A stretch of DNA of 7,946 nucleotides from Hohaiivirga sp031547465 (GTDB lineage: Bacteria > Pseudomonadota > Alphaproteobacteria > Rhizobiales > Beijerinckiaceae): positions 1-7,946 of the forward strand of contig JAVBRX010000153.1 in NCBI GenBank assembly GCA_031547465.1. Direction: 5' to 3'. The translations under genes were made by a program, and so were the position numbers. A model generated the notes under the pieces. That model searched no databases and was not told the origin of the DNA. It saw only the letters and a program-made list of their open reading frames with translations. Every line of letters begins with the position of its first letter. Position 1 is the first letter of the stretch. This document shows positions 1 to 5,633 of the stretch, in pieces.

Positions 1-2
1 TC

Positions 3-575
3 AGCGATGAAAAAGCCGTCGTTGCCGCTTTCGAACAATGCGGCAACGACTATGGCCCTCTCTCCGGACTGGTAAATTCCGCCGGAATCGGACGGGAAAT
101 TCCGGCCATGGATACCGATGCCGCAACATTCCGGAAAATCCTCGACATCAACCTCATCGGTAGTTTTCTGACATCGCGTGAGGCTGCCCGGCGGATGCTT
201 CCACAAAAAGTGGGGGCTATCGTCAATATCGCCTCTGTTTCGGGCATTCGTGGCAATTACGGGCGTGTTGCCTATGGCGCATCCAAAGCGGGCATCATTC
301 AGATGACCCGCGTGATGGCCGTGGAACTCGCGAAAGAGGGCATTCGCGTTAACGCCATCGCCCCCGGCCCGATCGAGACTCCACTGGTGCGGGAAATGCA
401 CTCGGCTGCCACACGAAAAGCCTGGATCGATACAGTGCCACAGCGTCGCTACGGCGAGGCAAACGATATTGCTAGCGCCGTACTCTTCCTGCTTGACTCA
501 TCGAAATCCGGATACGTGACGGGGCAGACATTAAGCATCGATGGCGGTTTCACCGCCGCAGGCATCTTCGTCTGA
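3..575 (+). CDS. Short-chain dehydrogenase/reductase (SDR), 5' end missing
   Basis: This frame is open from the window edge, so the start codon lies upstream; 190 residues are visible and about 55 N-terminal ones, including the TGxxxGxG dinucleotide-binding loop, are missing. It is a classical SDR, expected to be a cytosolic NAD(P)-dependent alcohol/ketone oxidoreductase. Visible marks, numbered from the first whole codon at 3: an NSAG motif (25-28) in place of the usual NNAG, the tetrad Asn in DINLIG (50), catalytic Ser in NIASVSG (78), and Tyr91/Lys95 in YGASK. The Ser-Tyr spacing of 13 is normal. The C-terminus has the usual GYVTGQTLSIDGG segment of FabG-like enzymes. The stop at 573-575 lies 43 bases before the DUF296 gene, so the two are probably co-transcribed. 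The substrate cannot be read from the sequence. Confidence 0.93.
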   Translation, partial: SDEKAVVAAFEQCGNDYGPLSGLVNSAGIGREIPAMDTDAATFRKILDINLIGSFLTSREAARRMLPQKVGAIVNIASVSGIRGNYGRVAYGASKAGIIQMTRVMAVELAKEGIRVNAIAPGPIETPLVREMHSAATRKAWIDTVPQRRYGEANDIASAVLFLLDSSKSGYVTGQTLSIDGGFTAAGIFV

Positions 576-618
576 ACCTCACGGCGACGACGAACGTTAA
601 AATTCTGGAGTTCAAGAC

Positions 619-1077
619 ATGGAATATATCGTAGAACCCAAAGGATCGGTTCTCTTCGTAAGACTATCCCTTGGAGATGAGCTTTTCACCGGCATCAAGG
701 AAGCTTGCAAGAAAGCCGGTGTCAGTCAGGGTACGATCACGAGTTGCATCGGTAGCCTGTCGAAAACCAGCTACACCTTCGTGAAGAGCGAAGCGAAAAG
801 CGTCACCAAGATGGCCTACCGCGACACCATCGTTTCGGAGAAGCCGAACGAACTCATCAGCGGGCAAGGAACGATCGGCATGTCCAACGGTGAACTGGAC
901 ATCCATATGCACGCCCTGATGTGCGATGTCGACGGTACCCTGTTTGCCGGTCACATGATGCCCGGCAATATCGTTGCAGCCACGATGGAAATATCCATCG
1001 CCGTTGCCAATACGGGTCGCATCGCCAGGGAATTCGACCAGACGCTCCAGTTCCCCCTGTTTCAGTTCAAGGCATGA
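619..1077 (+). CDS. Stand-alone DUF296/PPC-domain protein
   Basis: The 152-residue protein consists almost entirely of one PPC (plants and prokaryotes conserved, DUF296) domain. The family pattern is visible in order: an LSLGDELFTGI segment near residues 16-26, the glycine turn SCIGSLSK (42-49), SGQGTIG (81-87), then DIHMHAL (94-100) and GHMMPGN (111-117). His96, His98 and His112 sit where family members are reported to bind a metal. No signal peptide or membrane segment is seen. GGAG at 607-610, eight bases before the ATG, supports the start. Bacterial single-domain members are known as trimers without a settled biochemical role; the plant relatives are AT-hook DNA-binding proteins, but no AT-hook is present here. 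Its place between two SDR genes suggests a metabolic or accessory role in the same pathway. The family is fairly sure; the function is unknown. Confidence 0.85.
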   Translation: MEYIVEPKGSVLFVRLSLGDELFTGIKEACKKAGVSQGTITSCIGSLSKTSYTFVKSEAKSVTKMAYRDTIVSEKPNELISGQGTIGMSNGELDIHMHALMCDVDGTLFAGHMMPGNIVAATMEISIAVANTGRIAREFDQTLQFPLFQFKA

Positions 1078-1092
1078 AGCGCACCATCGTCC

Positions 1093-1122
1093 CGGACCCG
1101 CATTCATAAAACCGCGGGTCCG
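1093..1122 (+). terminator. Hairpin after the DUF296 gene, possible weak terminator
   Basis: A perfect 9-bp GC-rich inverted repeat (CGGACCCGC at 1093-1101, GCGGGTCCG at 1114-1122) with a 12-base loop begins 16 bases after the DUF296 stop codon. No T-run follows directly; the nearest is TTTT at 1135-1138. It may be a weak or Rho-assisted terminator or a 3'-end stabilising stem. The stem is certain, the function is not. Confidence 0.45.
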
Positions 1123-1292
1123 AGTATGGGAAAATTTTGAAGGACATGAATATCCGAACGCCGAATACCGCCTGAGAGACACGAACAGCAAGTAAAATAA
1201 GACCAACAACTTCAGTTGGTTACCGATGGACATCATCCGGATCATTTTTCCGGAGGGGAGTTCTTGTTCTAACTGCAGTGAAAGTAGACAAA
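1123..1292 (+). other. Leader region of the second SDR gene with two small hairpins
   Basis: No gene is recognised here. Two short inverted repeats are visible: ACCAAC/GTTGGT (1202-1207 and 1215-1220) and TCCGGA/TCCGGA (1236-1241 and 1249-1254). A strong Shine-Dalgarno-like GGAGGGGAG lies at 1252-1260, and its first three bases fall inside the second hairpin. TAAAAT at 1193-1198 resembles a -10 box, but no convincing -35 box stands 16-18 bases upstream. A promoter for the downstream SDR may lie here, but I cannot place it firmly. Confidence 0.35.
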
Positions 1293-2045
1293 ATGCATAA
1301 AGAAACAGGAAAAACAGCCCTAGTCACAGGTGGCGGACGCGGGATCGGACGGGCCATCGCCCTTGAGCTTGCGAAAGCCGGCATGGCCGTCGCGGTCAAC
1401 GATCTCGACGAGCAACACGCAACGGCGACATGCGATGACATCCGCGCAATGGGAGGTGTGGCTCTCCCTCTGATCGGCGACGTTTCCTCTCCGGACTCGG
1501 TTGCCCAACAGGCGAAAGAACTCTTCGCGCATTGGCCGCATCTGACCGCCCTGGTCAACAATGCTGGCATCGTGCGCACCAGTCCGGTGACCGAGGTCAG
1601 CGCCGAGGAGTGGGACCTCGTCATGGCAATTAACCTGCGCAGTGTATTCCTGTGGTCCAAAGCGGTGTTCCCGCACATGAAGGAACGCGGATACGGCAAG
1701 ATCGTTAACATCGCCTCCGTTGCCGGGCTGGTAGGCGGCGGACTGCTCGGAAATGCCTGTTATGCGGCCTCGAAAGCCGGTGTCATAGCCTTCACGAAAG
1801 GCTTGGCACGCGAAGGCGGACCCTTTGGCGTCCGTGCCAATGTCATCACTCCGGCCCTCACTGAAACCGAGATGACGGCATCAATGGATAGAACCAAGTA
1901 TGCCAGCCTAGTTTCACAAATTCCACTTGGACGCCCTGGGCAACCGCAGGATATCGCCAACGCTGTCACTTTTCTCACAAGCGAGAATTCTGATTTTATC
2001 ACAGGTGAAACACTAGTGGTCGATGGAGGATTCATGAGAAGATAG
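1293..2045 (+). CDS. FabG-like short-chain dehydrogenase/reductase
   Basis: This is a complete classical SDR of 250 residues, the usual family length, expected to be a soluble NAD-linked alcohol/ketone oxidoreductase. Visible marks: TGGGRGIG cofactor loop (12-19), Asp37 at the end of the second strand (VNDLD), which favours NAD(H) over NADP(H), NNAG (89-92), tetrad Asn114 (AINLRS), Ser142 (NIASVAG), Tyr157 and Lys161 (YAASK), and a C-terminal ITGETLVVDGGF. Ser and Tyr are 15 residues apart rather than the common 13, owing to a glycine-rich GLVGGGLLGN loop. The start is uncertain: ATG at 1293 gives a normal SDR N-terminus, while an in-frame GTG at 1278 would add five residues; neither has a well-spaced ribosome binding site. 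In context it could oxidise a diol to the alpha-hydroxyketone used by the downstream complex, but 3-oxoacyl reductase-type activity is equally compatible. Confidence 0.93.
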   Translation: MHKETGKTALVTGGGRGIGRAIALELAKAGMAVAVNDLDEQHATATCDDIRAMGGVALPLIGDVSSPDSVAQQAKELFAHWPHLTALVNNAGIVRTSPVTEVSAEEWDLVMAINLRSVFLWSKAVFPHMKERGYGKIVNIASVAGLVGGGLLGNACYAASKAGVIAFTKGLAREGGPFGVRANVITPALTETEMTASMDRTKYASLVSQIPLGRPGQPQDIANAVTFLTSENSDFITGETLVVDGGFMRR

Positions 2046-2061
2046 TTGCCATTAAATAATG

Positions 2062-2097
2062 GTCTAATAAAAGAAATACATAAGACTATCTTTAGAC
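2062..2097. repeat. Short inverted repeat overlapping the acoA promoter
   Basis: GTCTAA (2062-2067) and TTAGAC (2092-2097) form a perfect 6-bp inverted repeat with centres 30 bases apart; the second arm overlaps the -35 hexamer of the predicted acoA promoter. It could be a half-site pair for a regulator, but six-base arms can arise by chance in AT-rich DNA. Confidence 0.3.
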
Positions 2098-2121
2098 ATA
2101 AATTTAACATTTATTTATAAT
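2093..2121 (+). promoter_or_regulatory. Predicted sigma-70-type promoter of acoA
   Basis: TAGACA (2093-2098, five of six matches to TTGACA) and a perfect TATAAT (2116-2121) are separated by exactly 17 bases. Transcription would start near 2128, giving a leader of about 50 bases before acoA. The surrounding gap (2046-2179) is markedly more AT-rich than the genes, as promoter regions often are. No sigma-54 -24/-12 element (TGGC-N8-TTGC type), common upstream of proteobacterial aco operons, is visible. Confidence 0.7.
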
Positions 2122-2179
2122 TGAATACAGCAAATAACCACCAGACTACCTAAAATCATCCCAATCGGGAAGGATTAAG

Positions 2180-3223
2180 ATGATGAAAAAATCCAAGTCA
2201 GAGCATGATAATAAGGCAAAAACTGAACAAATCAAAAGAAACTCTTACTCAGATGAGTTTTTGCTTGCCATGTACAAGGATATGGTCCGTATCCGTAAAT
2301 TCGAGACCAAAGCTGGCGAATGCTTCACCAAAGGCATGCTTGCCGGAAACATCCACCTGTCTATCGGCCAGGAGGCCGTCGCCGCAGGCGCAAATCGCGC
2401 TCTTGAAGAGCGCGATTATATTACCACGACGCACCGCGGCCATGGCCATTGCATCGGCAAGGGTGCCCAGACCGATAAGTCGATGGCCGAACTATTCGGC
2501 AAAGCGACCGGCTATTGTGGCGGCAAAGGCGGATCAATGCACATCGCCGATGTCAGCCTTGGCATTCTCGGCGCAAATGGCATCGTCGGCGCAGGCTTAC
2601 CCATCGCCACTGGCTCCGCCCTCGCCTCCCATATTCTCGGCACCGATGAAGTGACCTTGTGTTTCTTCGGCGATTCCGCCTCGAACAATGGCACTTTCCA
2701 CGAAGCCATCAACATGGCTGCCGCCTGGAAACTGCCGATCGTATATCTGTGCGAAAACAACCAGTATGGCGTATCGGTGCATATCGACAGCGTCATCAAC
2801 ACGGACTCCATCGCCGTACGCGCCAAGGCTTACGGCATTCCCGGCAAAACGGTCGACGGTAACGACGCCATCGCCGTGTACGAAGCAGTCAAGGAAGCGG
2901 TGGCACATGCGCGTGCTGGTCTCGGCCCGTCGCTGATCGAGTGCAAGACCTACCGTCATCAGGGGCATTATTGCGGCGATCCGGCGAACTACCGTCCTAA
3001 GAGTTATCTCGAAGAGGCAAGGAAGAACGACGCCATTGAGATCATGAAGAAGCAACTCCTCGAAAACGACATTGATCTGAAAGTGCTCGAAGCCGTCGAG
3101 AAAGCTGCCGCGGATGAAATCGAAGCTGCGTATGAATTCGCACAGGAATCCCCCTATCCGGACGTCTCCACCGTAACGGACGATGTCTATGCCATTGATA
3201 ACGACAGGAGTATTGCGCGATGA
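2180..3223 (+). CDS. acoA: Acetoin dehydrogenase-type E1 component, alpha subunit
   Basis: This is the thiamine-diphosphate-binding alpha subunit of a 2-oxo-acid/acetoin dehydrogenase E1, which decarboxylates or cleaves its substrate and passes the acyl group to the lipoyl arm of E2. Visible motifs: HRGHGH (85-90); the ThDP/Mg motif opening with GDSASNNG (164-171) and closing with CENNQYG (191-197); and YRHQGHYCGD (258-267), the conserved loop shared by E1 alpha subunits. The third residue of the cofactor motif is Ser166 where GDG is usual. The 347-residue length is slightly above the roughly 325-335 of typical AcoA, because of a hydrophilic Lys-rich N-terminus (1-22) coded by AT-rich DNA. 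AAGGA at 2170-2174 fits the ATG at 2180; a second ATG follows at once (2183). It overlaps acoB by four bases. A pyruvate or branched-chain E1 alpha is possible, but the compact form and gene order favour the acetoin class. Confidence 0.88.
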   Translation: MMKKSKSEHDNKAKTEQIKRNSYSDEFLLAMYKDMVRIRKFETKAGECFTKGMLAGNIHLSIGQEAVAAGANRALEERDYITTTHRGHGHCIGKGAQTDKSMAELFGKATGYCGGKGGSMHIADVSLGILGANGIVGAGLPIATGSALASHILGTDEVTLCFFGDSASNNGTFHEAINMAAAWKLPIVYLCENNQYGVSVHIDSVINTDSIAVRAKAYGIPGKTVDGNDAIAVYEAVKEAVAHARAGLGPSLIECKTYRHQGHYCGDPANYRPKSYLEEARKNDAIEIMKKQLLENDIDLKVLEAVEKAAADEIEAAYEFAQESPYPDVSTVTDDVYAIDNDRSIAR

Positions 3224-4203
3224 GCCAGATGAGTGTCAGCCACGCCATCCGGGAAGGCTTGCGCGAAGAAATGCGCCGGGATCCGTCGGTCGTTGTGATC
3301 GGTGAAGATCTTGGCGTCATGGGCAACCCGTTCGGCATTACCCTTGGCTTCCTCGACGAGTTCGGACCAAAGCGTGTCATCGAGACGCCGATTGCCGAAT
3401 CCGGCTTCACCGGCATGGCGGTCGGAGCGGCAATGCGCGGACTGCGTCCCGTCGTTGAATTGATGTACAACGACTTCATCACCGTTGCCCTCGACCCGGT
3501 GATGAATCAGGCGGCAAAAATGCGTTACATGACCGGCGGACAGGTCTGTATCCCGATGGTCCTGCGTGCGCCGATGGGAGCTGGACGCCGCAATGCCGGG
3601 CAGCATTCACAGTGTCTGGAAGCCCTGTTCACGCATATTCCCGGCCTCAAGGTCGTATGCCCCTCCTCTGCGGCAGATGCCAAGGCGCTGATCAAGTCGG
3701 CAATCCGTGACGACGATCCGGTCATATTCCTGGAGCATAAACTACTCTATGCCACAAAGGGCGAAGTCCCGGAAACCGATGAGGTTATTCCGCTCGGACA
3801 AGCCGCCGTCAAGCGGGAAGGCAAGGATCTCACGATCCTGACCTGGTCGCGCCAGGTGTTCTTCGCCCTCGATGCCGCCAAGCAACTGGCCGAGGCAGGT
3901 ATCGACGTCGAAGTCATCGACCTACGTACGCTGGTGCCGCTCGATTGGGAAACGATCCGCCAGTCGGTTTGCAAGACGCATAACGTCATGGTGGTTGAGG
4001 AAGGCGTGAAGCGTGGCGGCATCGGCGCCGAACTTTCAGCCCAGATCACCGAAGAGTTGTTTGACGAACTCGATGCCCCGGTCGAACGCGTCGCCGGGCT
4101 GAATGTAGTATCCCCCTTCAGCCCACCGCTCGAAGACGCAGTATTCCCGCATGTCGATAATATCGTCGCGTGCGCCAAGAAGATGCTTAATCAAATCGAC
4201 TAG
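3220..4203 (+). CDS. acoB: Acetoin dehydrogenase-type E1 component, beta subunit
   Basis: This is the beta subunit of the alpha2beta2 E1 enzyme. The 327 residues comprise an N-terminal transketolase-type pyrimidine-binding domain (about 4-180) and a C-terminal transketolase-type domain (about 195-320). Key residues by comparison with human PDH E1 beta: Glu60 in ETPIAESGF, which should activate the aminopyrimidine ring of thiamine diphosphate, and His129 in GQHSQCLEALF, the counterpart of the active-site His used for acyl transfer to lipoate. The motifs VVVIGEDLG (24-32), DLRTLVPLDW (234-243) and VVEEGVKRGGIGAEL (258-272) are typical. The start overlaps the acoA stop as ATGA, with AGGAG at 3206-3210, indicating translational coupling and equal subunit amounts. 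Pyruvate dehydrogenase E1 beta is the main alternative assignment. Confidence 0.9.
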   Translation: MSQMSVSHAIREGLREEMRRDPSVVVIGEDLGVMGNPFGITLGFLDEFGPKRVIETPIAESGFTGMAVGAAMRGLRPVVELMYNDFITVALDPVMNQAAKMRYMTGGQVCIPMVLRAPMGAGRRNAGQHSQCLEALFTHIPGLKVVCPSSAADAKALIKSAIRDDDPVIFLEHKLLYATKGEVPETDEVIPLGQAAVKREGKDLTILTWSRQVFFALDAAKQLAEAGIDVEVIDLRTLVPLDWETIRQSVCKTHNVMVVEEGVKRGGIGAELSAQITEELFDELDAPVERVAGLNVVSPFSPPLEDAVFPHVDNIVACAKKMLNQID

Positions 4204-4212
4204 GAGATTCCG

Positions 4213-5454
4213 ATGGCAACCGAAATACGGATGCCCCAATTGGGGCTTACCATGACGGAAGGCACTCTGGCCTCCTGGAAAAAGAACGTGGGCGACACAG
4301 TCAAGGTCGGCGACGTCCTGGCTGAGATCGAAACCGACAAACTCTCGACCGAACTCGAGAGCGAAGTCGAGGGCGTTATCCTGGCGCTCATTGTCAAGGA
4401 CGGCGATCTCGTCCCCGTGCAAGCTGTGCTTGCCTATGTCGGCGCACCGGGTGAGAAGGTCGACGCTGCTCCGGCGGCCAAGCCGGCCCCGGTTGAAGTG
4501 GCGGCTCCTGCTGCAACCTCAGCGGTCTCTACTGCAGGAGCGGCACCGGTTGCCGCTACGCCCAACACCCCTGCGACGAAAACCGAGGGCGGGCGTGTGC
4601 GCATCTCGCCACTGGCGAAGAAGATTGCAGCCGATAACAATGTCGATTGCAGCACCCTTGCCGGAACCGGTCCCGGCGGCAGAATCGTCCGCAGGGACGT
4701 TTTGTCCGCCATGGCCTCCGCACCTCAGGCTGCTCCAGTCATCGCAGCGTCGACATCGGCATCAGCCGCAGTGGCGGGCGGGCGGCGTGAGCGTATGACG
4801 TCGATGCGTAAAGTCGTTGCCGACCGGATGTTCAAGTCCCATAGCGAAATTCCGGTCGTAACCCAGAATGTCAAGACCGACGTTACGGAACTCCTGGAAT
4901 TCCGCAAGCATCTCAACGAGAAGCATGGCCGCCGATTCTCGGTCAACGATTTCGTGCTGAAAGCAGTCGCCAAGGCCCTGTCGCAGCATCGCAACGTCCT
5001 TGTCTCGATCGACGGCACCGACATCGTACATCACGACCATGTCAATATCGGCATGGCCGTCGCCCTGGATAGCGGGCTGATCGTTCCGGTCATCCGGGAT
5101 GCCGACAAGCTAAGCATGGAGGCAATCGCTACCACGGCGCGGGATCTGGCCGAACGCGCCCGTTCCGGTAACTTGCAGGCAGAGGAATACCAGGGATCGA
5201 CCTTCTCGATCTCCAATCTCGGTATGTTTGGGGTGGAATCATTTACCCCGATCATCAATCAGCCGAACGCGGCGATCCTCGGCATCGGCTCCATCGACGA
5301 CGAACTCGCGCTCATTGACGGGCAGCCTGTAGCCCGCAAGAAGATGCGTCTGTGCCTGACTTACGATCACCGGCTGCTGGACGGCGCTGCCGCCGCCAAT
5401 TTCCAGTTGGCTGTCAAGCAACTGCTCGAACAGCCGCTCGATATCATCCTCTGA
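4213..5454 (+). CDS. acoC: Dihydrolipoyllysine-residue acyltransferase, E2 component
   Basis: This is the core acyltransferase of the complex. The 413 residues show the standard E2 order: one lipoyl domain (about 2-77) with lipoyl-lysine Lys43 in ETDKLST; an Ala/Pro-rich flexible linker (about 78-125); a peripheral subunit-binding domain (about 128-166, RISPLAKKIAA to GRIVRRDVLSAM) that docks E1 or E3; a second short Ala-rich linker; and the catalytic domain (about 190-413). The active-site motif HRLLDG gives His386 and Asp390, and STFSISNLGMFG (329-340) is a conserved catalytic-domain segment. It acts as a large oligomer in the cytosol, moving the acyl group from lipoate to CoA. AGGAG at 4202-4206, six bases before the ATG, overlaps the acoB stop codon, so translation is probably coupled. 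Sequence alone does not fix acetyl specificity. Confidence 0.92.
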   Translation: MATEIRMPQLGLTMTEGTLASWKKNVGDTVKVGDVLAEIETDKLSTELESEVEGVILALIVKDGDLVPVQAVLAYVGAPGEKVDAAPAAKPAPVEVAAPAATSAVSTAGAAPVAATPNTPATKTEGGRVRISPLAKKIAADNNVDCSTLAGTGPGGRIVRRDVLSAMASAPQAAPVIAASTSASAAVAGGRRERMTSMRKVVADRMFKSHSEIPVVTQNVKTDVTELLEFRKHLNEKHGRRFSVNDFVLKAVAKALSQHRNVLVSIDGTDIVHHDHVNIGMAVALDSGLIVPVIRDADKLSMEAIATTARDLAERARSGNLQAEEYQGSTFSISNLGMFGVESFTPIINQPNAAILGIGSIDDELALIDGQPVARKKMRLCLTYDHRLLDGAAAANFQLAVKQLLEQPLDIIL

Positions 5455-5534
5455 CTTCCGGCAGTCTTGAGTAGTCGTCCGATCCGGTAAATCAGACGAC
5501 TACTCAGGACATATCCGGCAGAACGATATCGAGC
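5436..5534 (+). repeat. Nested inverted and direct repeats between E2 and E3 genes
   Basis: Three symmetric layers are seen. Outer: GCTCGATATC (5436-5445, inside the last acoC codons) and its reverse complement GATATCGAGC (5525-5534). Middle: the direct repeat TCCGGCAG (5457-5464 and 5514-5521). Inner: a perfect 12-bp stem TGAGTAGTCGTC/GACGACTACTCA (5468-5479 and 5495-5506), extendable outward by one G-U and one G-C pair. No T-run follows, so this is not itself a standard terminator. It may be an RNA 3'-end stabilising or processing structure, or a regulatory leader for E3. Confidence 0.6.
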
Positions 5535-5553
5535 ATGGAAAAGTAAGCCGGTA

Positions 5554-5600
5554 CTGGAGCGCATTTCTTTGGAGAGATAGAAATGCGCTCCAGATTTTTT
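5554..5600 (+). terminator. Strong Rho-independent terminator upstream of lpd
   Basis: A perfect 15-bp stem (CTGGAGCGCATTTCT at 5554-5568, AGAAATGCGCTCCAG at 5579-5593) with a 10-base loop is followed by A and six T (5595-5600). This is a classic intrinsic terminator for the acoABC transcript. It ends only 33 bases before the E3 start codon, leaving no room for a full promoter downstream of it; E3 must rely on read-through or on a promoter overlapping the hairpin or further upstream. Confidence 0.88.
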
Positions 5601-5633
5601 GCATTGGACTTCGAACTTCAGGAGTAATCGAAC

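Noticed and set aside
1226..1300. Small 24-codon frame starting at ATG 1226 and overlapping the second SDR start
   Set aside because: It has no ribosome binding site upstream, no recognisable product and a different frame from the SDR; chance is the simplest explanation.
2046..2179. Sigma-54 promoter for acoA
   Set aside because: I looked for a TGGC...TTGC element at 24/12 spacing because aco operons often have one; none is present in the gap.
5457..5521. Direct repeats flanking a stem as the footprint of a small mobile element
   Set aside because: The 8-bp repeats and inner stem resemble a miniature insertion, but the outer inverted repeat lies outside them and extends into acoC, and there is only one copy in the window, so an RNA structure is the better reading.
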